64,000 nucleotides of DNA from Turnera subulata. Lineage: Eukaryota > Streptophyta > Magnoliopsida > Malpighiales > Passifloraceae. Shown piece by piece: positions 24,022-35,848 of the stretch. Within the stretch, counting starts at the first letter, position 1, and every line of letters starts with the position of its first letter. Where the stretch lies: positions 78,750-142,749 of the forward strand of contig JAKUCV010000253.1 in assembly GCA_028386065.3 (NCBI GenBank), written 5' to 3'. The position numbers and the translations under genes are program-made. Below the pieces are notes generated by a model. The model was not told the DNA's origin. It searched no databases and was given only the letters and a program-made list of their open reading frames with translations.

Positions 24022-24434
24022 GGACTAGTGCCTTGTTTCTTCCTTATGTTTGTCTCTTAATTTTGAAATTTATCCATGTATTATAATTTGGTTGGATTTC
24101 ATCCTTTTTTCACCATGTTTTCTATATTTTTGTCTAATTGACCGGAATCCGCCAAGAATTGGTGACGTGACTACTTTTTTGGTACTACATCAGCAATCTG
24201 GAGCCCATATTTTGACTGCAGTACATAATCAAAACTCGTCTCACCTTCCCTATTCATATAATTAGTTGACAAGTGGCACCTACTTTGTTGATGTGGCACC
24301 AAAAAAAATTGTCATGCCATCAAATCTCATGGTAAAAAACATAGTAAATAATGGGATGAAATCCAACCAAATTATAACACAGATAAATTGTGAAAATAAG
24401 AGACAATATTGGGATGAAACAAGACATTAGTCCC
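24022..24434. mobile_element. MITE with 9-bp TSD (Mutator-like)
   Basis: This 413-bp element has terminal inverted repeats of about 85 bases. The left end GGACTAGTGCCTTGTTTC is matched by the reverse complement of the right end, GGGACTAATGTCTTGTTTC, and the similarity continues to GGTTGGATTTCATCC on both arms. AAAAGAATA flanks it perfectly on both sides (24013-24021 and 24435-24443). A 9-bp duplication is characteristic of Mutator-like elements. There is no coding capacity; the short frame at 24050-24265 is incidental. Confidence 0.85.
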
Positions 24435-24443
24435 AAAAGAATA

Positions 24444-25854
24444 CAAGACATTACTTTATATAGTGATATATAATCGAGTGAAGCATTTTTACAATGAACT
24501 TTTTCTAAGCTACCTCTTCCTGCATTTGTTTTTGGGCAAAAAATTCAAAAGACACACCGGGTAATAATGAAGTTGGAAAAGAATATAAAATAACTTATAT
24601 TCAATTGTTGATGGATGTTGGGGTCACATATAGATATTGGTGGTATAGAATATAAATCACACATTCTACTTATAAAAGTGTTGCTGACAATATATTAGAG
24701 AGGTTTAGTTGAGAGGTAATCTAAAAATAAGTTGTAATTTTCTTAAAAAACGAAATACGTTGTAATTGAGTGATTCATACGACTTACCTAATTTTTTGTT
24801 TTTAGAATATGCAATCTCAGAAAAATTCAGTTGTTAGATTCATCCATCATATCTAGGTATGTGGTCCGCATCAAATTGGGATTAGTGAGAGCAAAATTCT
24901 GCAAAAGATGTCGAATGGGAGAAAAAAAAAAGTGAAGAAGAAGCCAATCCCAAAAAATCCAATTATGTAACCCCTTCTTTAGAACTCCAGTACCAATCGT
25001 AGAGTTCTCAATCACTCTGTTTAAGGTTGGCGTTTGAGTTTTGGTGCTTCTAAATAACCTTCGTTTGTTCTTTTTCTGGACAATACCTAATGTTGTTCAT
25101 ATTATAAAAGAATTAATTTCGAACAATAAAATTGTCTAGCCTGCGATGACAATGGATAAAAAGAAAAGAAAAAGAACACCTGCTCACAAAGTTTTTAATT
25201 ACTAATTTAGAGATAAAATCACCACTATGACAATACCAATTTTTTCCCCAAAAAAATAAGCATGATAATTCCTAATATGTCTTAGTAGTAATTAAAGTTC
25301 TTCTTGTAGAAGAATATTAATTTAGCACAATAAAATATCTAGGCTGCAAGGGCAAGGAATAAAAGGAAAATGGGTTAAATACTTTTTACCATTTGAACTT
25401 TTGGCCGAAGATATTTAAGAACTAAAAAAATCGTGATAGAGGTACCTCAAACTTTATTTTTGTAAGACTTAATTCCCAGCATCGATAATTTCACATTACT
25501 ATTGACTGAAATCTATTTGTGATAAAATAATTTTTTTTAGTTTTAATAAGGACATGCCTTCCTCCATATTTTCTTTCCACTTGGACTCCTTCTCTTTTAG
25601 TTCTATGAATAGAGAGGAAGGTAGTATAGTAGATGGAACTCCAAAGCAAAAAAAAACAATGGGTTTTAAAAGTTTTGGTAGAACTTTCTTTACGCATGGC
25701 AATTAAACAAAAATATATTTGAAGGACAACACATTACCGACAAATCTAATTTTATTAACAATTAAAAATAAAATAAACAACACAAAAATTATTAGCATGC
25801 AGAATGACGTCTCAAAATGAACAGATCTAATTATGCCATGTGCTTGCATCAATG
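24444..25854. other. Intergenic DNA, no gene seen
   Basis: AT-rich sequence with short frames only. No domain, repeat boundary or RNA gene was recognised. Confidence 0.5.
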
Positions 25855-26184
25855 ACTTGTGTGGGTTAAATATTGAATGGAGGGAGCTAAAACATACCCT
25901 TTTTTAGTTCAGCTTGTTAAATCTTTCAAAAATAAAATTTGAAGTACTTCTATCCCTTCAAGTGGTTAAATATTTAGTCTTGGTTAAATCTTAAAAAACA
26001 AAGTTACCTCTATCCTTTTACTTGTGTGGGTTAAATATTGAATGGAGGGAGCTAAAACATACCCTTTTTTAGTTCAGCTTGTTAAATCTTTCAAAAATAA
26101 AATTTGAAGTACTTCTATCCCTTCAAGTGGTTAAATATTTAGTCTTGGTTAAATCTTAAAAAACAAAGTTACCTCTATCCTTTT
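25855..26184. repeat. 165-bp tandem duplication, two copies
   Basis: A 165-bp unit beginning ACTTGTGTGGGTTAAATATT occurs at 25855-26019 and again at 26020-26184. By eye I see no difference over almost the whole unit, so the duplication is recent or an assembly artefact. Confidence 0.85.
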
Positions 26185-26606
26185 AGTTGGTTTACCTCTA
26201 TCCTATCTTTAAAAGTAATTAATCCAAAAGAAAACATATATCAAAATTTTACTACTAATTTAGAGATAAAATCACCACAAAAGTTAAGAGCTGTCTCCAA
26301 ACTTTTTGAGACAAACTTCTCTTTACCAGCGATATTCACATGGGAGTTGCAGTGGGAAGGCAAAAGAGAGCGGATCAGAGTCGGAATCGAGGATCTGTGA
26401 CCATACCATTTTCACACCATTCAAAAGAGAGCTTCACCATGTGATTCTCACCCGCGCACAAATGTCAAACACTCCAAAACAATGAAAGTCAAATCAAATT
26501 CTTGTTCACCCCAGTCAACTTTTTTTTTTTGTTTTTCGTTTTTTAGGTCACCCCATCCCCCTCCATAATGGAAATCAAAAGAAACTATAATTATACATGT
26601 GGGTTT

Positions 26607-26754
26607 GATTCAACTGGTAAGCAATTTGGTTCCGTTTAAGTGAGGTCTCGGTTTGAGTCCTCCTACATGCAGAAAATCTCGATTCAACTCGTAAGCAATT
26701 TGGTTCGGTTTAAGTGAGGTCTCGGTTTGAGTCCTCCTATATACAGAAAATCTC
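26607..26754 (+). repeat. 74-bp tRNA-like tandem repeat, two copies
   Basis: Units at 26607-26680 and 26681-26754 start GATTCAACTSGTAAGCAATT and contain TCTCGGTTTGAGTCCTCC. The first part resembles a tRNA A box and the second a B box (GGTTCGAGTCC), at tRNA-like spacing. I see no cloverleaf with a proper acceptor stem, so this looks like a decayed tRNA-derived repeat, not a functional tRNA gene. Confidence 0.5.
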
Positions 26755-27177
26755 CATTAGAAGTGTCGCCTATGATAATCAGGTGCGCGTTCCGGGTCAA
26801 ACCCAAATTAATCCAAACAAAGCTCCGAGAAAAAGAAAATAATACTATAAGTACCACTGCACCACCGGCATCACACACTGCCTCCTTAATTCCATGGGTG
26901 GCTGAACGGCACCACCACGGCCACACGTACCGTACAGAGCGTGCGACTCCTTATACCGTACAAATAGCGCGTGGCTCACTCCCTGAGCCGACGAATCTTG
27001 ACTTAATTAATCTTTTGTTGTGAAAGAAAGGAAAACAGAAAGAAGAGAGAAGACAGGAGAAAAAGAAAAGGAAAAGAAAAATAGATTCGTTGAGGGTCAC
27101 AAAACAAAAGTGACAGGTTGGTTTCCCGGGAAACCCAATCAGCTTTAGTAGTATATTACTGGTAAGTAAGCGAAAGC

Positions 27178-27184
27178 ATATATA
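27178..27184 (+). promoter_or_regulatory. Probable TATA box of the IQM gene
   Basis: ATATATA lies about 190 bases upstream of the ATG at 27368 and is followed by a pyrimidine-rich leader (27236-27340) typical of plant 5' UTRs. A transcription start near 27205-27215 is inferred, not seen. Confidence 0.5.
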
Positions 27185-27367
27185 GCGGTTGAGCTGAGCA
27201 ATCTGTTCTCCAAACCCAACAAAAACCAACTCATCTCTCCTCCCACTCTCCCACGCAAACATCACTCTGCTTGCTCTCTGCTGTTTCTCTCCCCCATCCT
27301 CTCCCTTTCTAGATCAGCCGTTTTCGTCTCTTGTTCTTTCCAGTTTCCCGGAAGCAACCCACGAGAA

Positions 27368-27961
27368 ATGGAAGTACTTGAAACGCAGGCGCCTCTGCCT
27401 CATTTCCCGCACACTATGGGCATTCCCCTTGATTTCCTCCCCACGGATTCTCGGGCGGTTCGGTCCTCGCTCAGCTGTGAGAGCGCGGCTGCGGTCAAGC
27501 TGCAGAAGGTGTACAGGAGTTATCGCACCCGGCGCAGGTTAGCCGACTCCGCCGTCGTCGCTGAAGAATTTTGGTGCGTAGCCCACCACTTAATTTCTCC
27601 CTTCCCTTGACTTGTTCTGTTTGTTTTTCTCTCCTCTTGTTTCTTTCTTCTCTTCTTCCCTCAACTCCGTACCTTTTGCTTACTAGAACTAGAAGTGTAT
27701 CTGCTTCTGTAATTAGTGGAGGACTTTTTGGTGCGTGCTTAATTTGTGGTTACTAATAATAATAATAATAATAATGGTGCTTTGGGAAAATTAAAGGTGG
27801 CAAGCGATAGATTATGCAAGGCTGAATCACAGCACCATTTCCTTCTTTGATTTCCCCAAACCCGAAACTGCGGCTTCCAGGTGGAGTCGCATCAGCTTGA
27901 ATGCTTCTAAGGTTGGTTTGAGCTCACTCACTGCCTACGTCTTATTTTTCTCTCTTAATTA

Positions 27962-28010
<49 letters not shown>

Positions 28011-30869
28011 GATGAAACTTTTTCTTTTGAGAAAAAAATTACGCCGAAACTTCTTCAATAAACACCAATTCACGAAGTTTTGGGTATTTACAGTATTCTG
28101 TCTTTTCTTTTTTTTTTTTTAAAAAAGAAAGGATTTATGGTTTGAGTTGAGGAGATTAACTACTACTGACGAGTGTGAATGTGTGATGTAGGTAGTGTCT
28201 TCGTTGACAAATTTTTAAATTTTAAATTATTTTATTTTATTTTTTGGGACAGGTGGGGAAGGGTTTGTCAAAGGACGCGAAAGCGCAGTTATTGGCTTTC
28301 CAACATTGGATTGAAGCTGTAATCAAATTACTTTTTTTCTTAACACTGAGCTTAGTTGTGATTTCTTGGTTAATTGTGTTTTTTGCTACTCAAAGAAGAA
28401 AATGTCAAATGATGTGTTGGTGGTGTAGATTGACCCAAGGCATCGCTACGGCCATATCTTGCATTCGTATTACCAGGAGTGGTGCAAATCGGAATCCGGC
28501 CAGCCATTCTTTTACTGGTGAGAGCCTATTTGGATTTTCATTTCGCTGATGTTTCTTTTAATACAAAAAAAATAAAATAAAATTGAGCCTCTGGTTTCTT
28601 CCATAGGGGGGTATTGATTCCTAATCGTTGCTTTGGGTGTTGATTGTTGGTACCACTCTCTTCAGGTTGGATGTAGGAGACGGAAAAGATGTTGATCTCG
28701 AAGAACATCCAAGGTCAAAGCTTCGAGAACAGCGAATTAAGTATCTGGGACCTGTAAGTTCCTGCCAAATGTGAATTCAGACATGGTCTTAAAAGTTCGA
28801 CATGCGGATCTTTCTGACCCGAGTCACTAATTTACAGCTTTTCCTTCTTTTTTTTTTTTCCTTCTAAATCTGTTTTAACTTGATTCCAAACAGCAAGAGA
28901 GGGAAAATTATGAGTACATCGTGGAGGAAGGGAAAATTACTCATAAACAAACTGGAAATCTACTCGATACATCAAACGGACGTCTAGGGGTGAAGTGGAT
29001 ATTTGTTATGAGCACCTCTAGGAGACTTTACATCGGTGAGGTATGAGATTTTCATTATCTTACCCTATCCTGTTGTTGTTGTTGTTTTTGAACTTTTTTT
29101 TATATGTTTTAAACAGCATTGATTTAGTGTTTACTTCCTCTAGAAAAAGAAAGGAGCTTTCCATCATTCGAGCTTTTTGGCTGGAGGTGCCACATTGGCG
29201 GCTGGACGGCTAATTGCAGAGAATGGAATTGTTAAGGTATATAAAGGCAACAGTACGTTTCATGGATGTGCCTTTTAATACCATTCGTGTTGCTTTGGTC
29301 AATATCTTGAGAATTCTGTTGGATTTCAGCATATTAATTGCTTAAAATTTACGTTTATCAGCCTTGAATTTAGATGCCCAAATGTATATTCCATCAGTTG
29401 ACGGAATCAAAATTTCACGTCAAATGCAACTTAAGCATCTCAGGACTACAGAGTCTTGGTAATATCTGTCTAATACCCTGAGGCGAGTATATCCTGGTTG
29501 TGAGTTCTTGTGTGGTTATCCACAGTAATGGTAGTCGGACTCCTTGTTGCATTAGCTGCAGCAGTTTTGTCCCTTCTCCATCTGAATGCACAGGCATCAC
29601 TAGCTTCTTCTTACGATGAAGTAACTCATCCACAATTTGGCATATAGCATCCAAACTTGTGTCCTTCCTTTTGTGTTCATGCTAGTAATGCCTGGAACTC
29701 TCTTTTGCCTTTTCTTACCTCTCAAAAGATTGGGTGAACTGTTGTGCTTGGGAATGTCTGGTGCCCAGACCTGGTAGAAAAGAAAGCCTGTAGGAATACA
29801 CTGATATATGTGCTGGTAACAAAAACCTAGCAATTTTATACCCAGTTTTTTTTTTTTTTTTTTTTTGGAGCAAGCACTTCATTAGTGGATCCTCTTCTCT
29901 AATATTTTCGCTGCGTACTGGCATTTTTTGCTGACATTAGTACTTTTGTGGGACAAGGTTTTGAATTGTAGCATTATAGATAACGATTTTTTGGGGTCCT
30001 TGCAGTCCATTTCTCCATACAGTGGACACTACAGGCCAACAGAAGATAGCTTTGATAGCTTTCTATCCTTTCTCAAGTACAATGGCGTCAATCTTGATGA
30101 AGTTCAGGTAATTAATCATATCAGCAAAACATAAGCTGGGACGGAAAGTGTGCGCACTTATCACGATGGCCAGTCATCTAATTAGAGGATGCATTGCGCC
30201 TTCTCTCGATTAGCATAGAAAAAGAGAGATTTTATACATAAAGAAAAAAGCATAAAGAATAGAGAGAGTCTGCACTGGGCCTATTTTTAATCACTCTTTC
30301 ATCATGGTTCATGAGAAATCAATCGCCAACAGTCTTATGATAATATATCTTTGCCATCTGTTACACAGATAAATAAAGCTGGCGAAGACTCTGATACATA
30401 CGATTCTGGAGAGCGTGCGGTGGTTGAATTTATAAGGAAATTAGAACCCCCCAGACTTTCGATTCCCGCCATACCCAAGGCTTCTGCCCCAAATGCTCCA
30501 GAAGTTCAGAAAACTGAAGGCGGACGTGAATACAAAAGGACTTTGTCTGGTGGTCTTCAGAGTCCAAGGGCGGATGTGCCTAAGACAGCTATATTGCAAA
30601 GAATCAATTCCAAGAAGTCGCTAAAATCATACCAATTAGGACATCAACTATCTCGCAAATGGTCAACTGGAGCTGGACCCAGGATTGGTTGTGTTGCTGA
30701 TTACCCAGTAGAGCTTAGGGTCCAAGCCTTAGAGTTTGTTAACCTATCTCCTAGAAAACCTCCCACCCCATCATCCTACAGTCGGTTTGCTGGCCTTGTT
30801 TCGCCCACAGCTCAACCCACATCAGAAATTCCTAATGGGGATGGTACCCTCTCATCTCCATCATCCTAA
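27368..30869 (+). CDS. IQM-family calmodulin-binding protein (IQM3-like)
   Basis: This host gene has nine coding exons: 27368-27573, 27797-27911, 28253-28318, 28429-28517, 28666-28753, 28894-29040, 29144-29236, 30006-30107 and 30369-30869. All introns are GT-AG, phases are consistent, and the total is 1,407 bp (468 residues plus stop). Residues about 41-60 form an IQ motif ([16 protein letters not shown]) that would bind calmodulin, known in this family as calcium-independent. The conserved IQM core follows, with [35 protein letters not shown] and [16 protein letters not shown]. The basic, Ser/Pro-rich C-terminus is variable in the family. The start at 27368 is the first ATG after the pyrimidine-rich leader and gives a family-like N-terminus. 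IQM proteins act in plant signalling and stress responses; the substrate is not known. Intron 7 (769 bp) is the longest. The frame is intact. Splicing is inferred from sequence only. Confidence 0.93.
27757..28011. repeat. Trinucleotide microsatellites in IQM introns 1 and 2
   Basis: An (AAT)n run at about 27755-27775 in intron 1 and a longer (ATT)n run at about 27975-28011 in intron 2. They are probably polymorphic in length. Confidence 0.75.
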
Positions 30870-31826
30870 CCAGATTGCTGACCTCGCATCGCCTATGGCT
30901 CAAGCGAAATGAGATATCCAGAACATATAGGGGGAGAAAGGTTGCCGCTATGCCTTTTGACTAATGCTTACCTTTTTCAAGTGGATGTAGATAAATAATC
31001 TGCTCCTTTATGTCACTACGAAGCTTAGAGAATGTTCAGTGACCTAGTTGCTTTCAATGATTTTACTTTCTGCAATTTTGAATCCTTTCATTGGGAACCA
31101 CTTTGTCGTGCGTTGTGGGAGGGAGTCTTCTATTATCATCCACTCCTGCAATTTTGGGATGTTGATGCCCATAGATTGGAAATACGAAATATGATGAACG
31201 AGTTAGCCAAAGCTACAGTGCCAATTCCTCAGCCTCAATTTCGACAAAAAAAAAAAAGGAAAAATTCCTCAGCCAGGCCTCAGGGGCTCTACTTCTTCCC
31301 TCTTTGCCTGTCTCATATCTTGACAGCAAAACATATCTGTTATCACATCCTGAAGCTCAATGTGGCTTCTTCTAGATTCACCCTCCCCAGCAAGTTGTTA
31401 TGTAATCAAGTTACTAATTCCTTTATTACAATTCACCTGCGAGTCCCGTCTCTTTTGGTCAAATGTCAAGGGTTGAGTCGAATAAGGGAAGGTTCACATA
31501 TGCCTACCTACGTGCGTTTCAGGCTGCTGGATTTATTTCATAAAGATTATAATATCTTATTAGATCTCCTCTTCTACTTGAGGAAAATAAAGAAAACCTT
31601 CTGCACTCGCAAACAACTATAGTAGATCTCCCTTGATTTTATCCGAGGAACATGAAAAAAAAAAAAAGAAGAAACGTTAGGGCATTACAAGAAAGCAACT
31701 TTGATTTTACTATACTAAAAGATTTAATTAAACAATAAGTAAATATAAACAATAAAAATTGTCTCCTCAATTCATAAATTTACAAATAAAAAGCTGTATA
31801 CCAAATAAATTATAAAAAACTAACAT
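30870..31826. other. 3' flank of the IQM gene
   Basis: This holds the presumed 3' UTR and flanking DNA. The polyadenylation site was not located. An open frame at 31032-31622 (+) has no recognisable domain, low-complexity Lys runs and no coding signature, so I do not call it a gene. The interval ends at AACAT (31822-31826), the left target-site copy of the copia element that follows. Confidence 0.5.
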
Positions 31827-32316
31827 TGTTGTAAATAAATTATGGTGAATGTCACTATTACCATCCAGTAAAGCTCATTTTCACAGTATCTAAATTTACT
31901 CTCGGTAAATATTTTATCCCTAAACCTAACATCCAATTGGATTCATCTCATAGGCCATTTACTCTCCATAATTCCTTTTGTCCTAACCTTAATACTATCT
32001 TCCTTTGCCTAATATCCTTTTGATTTTATCTTATTAAATTAATCATTCTCATTTGTTTTTATCCTCTCATTTTCACCTATAAATCCCCCCTTCATTACCA
32101 TACACACTTACACTTTTGATCTCCATAAACTCACTCTCTTCAAATTTTCATACACCTCTCTTCTTTTCTCCCTCCATCATTAGTATAATTACTCTCCATT
32201 TCTATTATTATTAAAGGTGTATCATTTCCCACAAAGTTGTATCATTACCTTGATAAAGTTTGATAAAGTTTATATTATTCCATTAAATAGTGAAATTCTC
32301 TCTCAATTTTATAAAA
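31827..32316 (+). repeat. 5' LTR of the Ale/Retrofit-like copia element
   Basis: This 490-bp LTR begins TGTTGTAAATAAATT and ends near ATTTTATAAAA just before the primer-site region. The partner LTR differs at scattered positions and by a few small indels. The right terminal CA has probably been lost by mutation. Confidence 0.85.
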
Positions 32317-32517
32317 CGTTATCAGCACGAGTCTCTATCATATTAAGGTAATCATTTCTAAATCTTTTCTTATTACTACTTTAATCATTTCTATTATATA
32401 TATATAGTATATATATAGCTGAAAGAATTATCGAGTAAGCGTATATACTATATAATTTCTATTATTATTTATCTTTATAATTTTTTTATGTTTTGTTGTT
32501 ATTTTTTTCTGTTATAA

Positions 32518-32626
32518 TGGCAAACCTTGCAAAGCTTGAGTTTGAGGCCCTAGATATTTCCGGAAGAAATTATCTATCATAGGTGCTAGATGCAGAAATG
32601 CATTTAGATGGTCAGGGTCTGAGGCA
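32518..32626 (+). pseudogene. Gag start of the Ale/Retrofit-like element
   Basis: The frame begins MANLAKLEFEALDISGRNYL, the typical Gag start of Ale/Retrofit copia elements, with a TAG where Trp is expected (near 32581). Only about 36 codons remain before LTR-like sequence starts at 32627. The rest of gag is absent from the window. Confidence 0.8.
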
Positions 32627-33427
32627 TGATATGTGTGCATGTCATATATTAATTTGGAGCATAAAATATCCTTTTGGCCAAGTATTTAGTTAGAAACCAT
32701 GCATTTTATTTACGGATTTTGCTTATTTTCTACTAGCATTATCTTCATTTATTGATTCTTGCTTTCAGGTACCTTTTGATTCAAAATAGCCTGTTTCTTG
32801 CGGATTTCAAGCTCATTGTGGATTTCTGGAATGATTTGAGCTGATTTCAAGATGTTATCCTAATGAAGAGTTTTCAACAGAGCCACTCTATTCAGACCCG
32901 CAGAACAGGAGTAGCTTTTATTATACAATTGCGCCAAATTTGGTGCTGCTATTTAATAGGAGTTAATTCAAGTCACTGACTTGAATGGCACTTCTATAAA
33001 AGAAAAGAGACCTGTTGTGACTTAAAGAAGGAAAAGAATCCTAGAATAATATTGATTCCTAGATTCTAGTTACCTTAGCTACATTCTAGGAATTAAAGCT
33101 AGGGTTCTCTTTGTGCTTAAAAGGAAGTCGGTTGCAGCATCTGGAGCCAGAGACTTGACGACAGCAACAGCATACTGAAGGCAGAGCTCCTCTTGTCAAA
33201 GTTTTGCTAGTTATTTTCTTTGGTTTGTAACATGAATTATTCCTCCACATTTGTTTGCTTTCTAGTTATGAACTAAACCTTCTTTTCTAGATCAAGAGGG
33301 ATGTAGATACTCAACTTTTTTTATGATTTAATTACTCCTCCAATAGTTTCTCTCATTTGATTTCTTGAATGATTTATGTGTGATTTATCCAACTTTGAAG
33401 CTTGATCACCTTTGTTACTTGTCGTAG
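32627..33427 (+). mobile_element. LTR-like fragment, unclassified (Tat-like?)
   Basis: About 800 bases starting TGATATGTGTGCATG, with no coding frame. The start and composition resemble LTRs of Tat/Athila gypsy elements, but no partner or TSD was found. The right end abuts a second LTR fragment without a terminal CA, so it is truncated. Confidence 0.4.
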
Positions 33428-33807
33428 TGTGAATACCCAAATTTGACCCACGAATATTTTACTAAGATTGGATTCCAAAACATGCTTAACTTAAGGTTAA
33501 TGAGATGATTTAATTTTGAGTCAAGGCATGATAAGAATTTAATTTGGTAGAATTAATGTATTTTGGTAAACTAAGCCTTTGTGCATCTAAACCTTAGGAT
33601 TAATGGGACGATTTAATCTTAGGGTAAAACATGTAATAAGGTTTATTTATATTAAAATACATTTCAATACATTGCTTGGGCTCTTTTAGTTATTTTTTAA
33701 CCCAATTATATTGAGATGATTTATTTTTGAGTTAGGAATATATTTAAGGGTCCAAGTAAATGGACTTTCCAGAGTTTACCCAGCCATTAACACGTTTCTT
33801 GCAGGTT
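33428..33807 (+). mobile_element. Truncated LTR of the 13483/51631 family
   Basis: It starts TGTGAATACCCAAATTTG, matching the 5' end of the solo LTRs at 13483 (+) and 51631 (-). Similarity covers roughly the first 380 bases, including the CCAGAGTTTRSCCCAG and CTTGCAG segments, then stops at the end of the gypsy pol remnant. Confidence 0.65.
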
Positions 33808-34690
33808 AATTTTCATACGCATTCAGCCTCAGCTCGTCCAGTTCATTGAGCTGCAACAACCTCTGCTCTCCCACAGCCTGTGTGTCAAAGTTTAGAGCCT
33901 TAACAGCCTAGTACGCCATATGTTCAAGTTCCACAGGTAGGTGGCAGGCTTTTTCAAAGACAAGGCGATATGGGGTGGTGCCAATGGGTGCCTTGTAGGC
34001 TGTGCGGTATGCCCAAAGAGCTTCATCAAGCTTTATCGCCCAATCTTTGCGTGATGGTCCCACTATTTTCTCCAAAATCTCCTTGATTTCTCTATTTGTC
34101 ACCTCAACTTGGCCACTGGTTTGAGGATTATAGGGAGTGGCCAATTTGTTTCTGATTCCATATTTTCTCAAAGGAGCCTCAAATTGTCGGTTGCAAAAAT
34201 GGGTACCTCCATCACTGATTATGGCTCTTGGGGTGCCAAATCGTGTGAAGATGTTTTTCTTGAGGAATCGTGTCACTACCCTGACATCCTTAGTTGGGGA
34301 GGCAATGGCCTCAACCCGTTTGGAAACATAATCAACAACTACCAAGAAGTAGTTGTTCCCATGTGAACTCCAAAATGGTCCCATGAAATCAATCCCCCAA
34401 ACATCAAAAAACTCCACTTTTAGTATGGCCTGTTGTGGCATTTCCTGCCTCTTTGAGATGTTCCCCGTGTGTTGGCATTCCTTGTAAGCTACCACCTAGT
34501 TGCGTGCATCCTTAAACAAGGTAGGCCAATATAAGCCAGCTTGTAAGACCGTGCAGGCTGTTCTGGTTGCGCCATGATGTCCTCCATATTGTGCATTGTG
34601 GAAACTGTGCAGGACTTGTACCACCTCTTCTTCAGGAATGCATCTTGTGATTATTCCATCTCCACACCTTCTGAACAACAAGGGCTCATC
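33808..34690 (-). pseudogene. Gypsy integrase (Athila/Tat-like)
   Basis: The integrase has the catalytic Asp in WGIDFMGPF, the second Asp in IISDGGTHF and the Glu in [12 protein letters not shown], so the D,D,E residues remain. Upstream is the zinc-finger region (HSFHNAQYGGHHGATRT). In-frame TAG codons at 34493-34495 and near 33905 interrupt it; the second lies where related proteins have Trp (AYW). After LNELDELRLNAYEN the element stops at the junction with an LTR fragment. Confidence 0.88.
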
Positions 34691-35848
34691 CTAGAGGTAG
34701 TTCTTCACATCAGAGAAGAACTTCTTCCGCTGTGAATAGATCAGGTCAGGTGGAAGGGCTCCACGGGCTGGGAAATTAACAATTTTTGCATACTACAGCA
34801 AGAGCCTGTGAGTGACACTGTGGATTGTTGCGATAAGGCTGTCATCTGTGAGGTGATCATCAATTGGCAGGTTCTCCATAGGCAGGTGTTTTGGAGGCAA
34901 TCTGGACAGGTGGTCAGCCACCACATTCTCTGCACCCTTGTTGTCCCGAATCTCTAAGTCAAATCCTTGAAGTTGAAGGATCCACCTTAGAAGTCTTGGC
35001 TTGGTTTCCTTCTTTGTCAATAAGTACTTCAGGGCTGAGTGGTCAGTGTGTATGATGACCTTGGAGCCTAGCAAGTATGCTCAAAATTTGCCAATGGCAA
35101 AGACTACTGCCAAAAGTTCCTTTTCTGTTGTGGCATAGTTGACTTGTGCATCGTCCAGAGTACGGCTTGCATAATAGATAGCATGAAGATTGTTGTCCTT
35201 CCTCTGTCCTAGCACAACCCCTACAGCATGGTCACTGGCATCACATATGATCTCAAAGCGTTGACTCCAATCTGGGGGCTGAATGATTGGGGTTGTGGTC
35301 AATGAGGTTTTAATCCTATAAAAAGCATCTAAACAAGATTCATTAAATACAAACTCGGCATTCTTACTAAGGAGATTCGTCAAAGGTTTTGTAATTTTTG
35401 AGAAATCTTTAATAAAGCGCCTAACAAAACCTGCATGGCCAAGAAAAGCTCGAATTGCCTTAACAGAATTTGAAGGTGGAAGTTTTTCAATTATATTAAT
35501 TTTAGCTTGGTCTACCTCAATACCTCGCCTTGAAATCTTGTGTCCAAGAACAATACCTTCAGTCACTATGAAATGGCATTTTTCCCAATTGAGCACTAGG
35601 TTAGCAGCCTCATACCGTTCCAGCACTGTTTCAAGGTTAGCCAAACAAATATCGAAGGAAGTGCCATAAACAGAGAAATCATCCATGAATACCTCCATTA
35701 TATGCTCGATCAGGTCATGGAATATGGACATCATGCAGCGCTGAAAAGTCGCAGGGGCGTTGCACAAACCAAATGGCATGCACCTATATGCAAATATGCC
35801 ATAGAGGCATGTGAATGTTGTTTTCTCCTGATCACTTGGGTGGATTGG
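34691..35848 (-). pseudogene. Gypsy RT (C-terminal part) and RNase H
   Basis: The segment 35848-35081 contains MPFGLCNAPATFQRCM, the catalytic VFMDDFSVYG and the connection region. RNase H starts before 35081 (RFEIICDASDHAVGVVLGQR) and continues at 35074-34793 ([12 protein letters not shown]) after a TGA near 35079. The N-terminal part of RT lies beyond the composite insertion, at 39655-39882 and 41725-42366. The DD catalytic residues are intact in this fragment. Confidence 0.9.

Noticed and set aside
26607..26680. Possible functional tRNA gene
   Set aside because: A- and B-box-like segments are present, but no acceptor stem or full cloverleaf could be drawn.
29415..29924. Minus-strand ORFs in IQM intron 7
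   Set aside because: Short, overlapping and without domain; antisense to an intron of a well-supported gene.
31032..31622. 196-aa ORF downstream of the IQM gene
   Set aside because: No recognisable domain and a Lys run from a poly-A tract; it probably covers the 3' UTR and flank.
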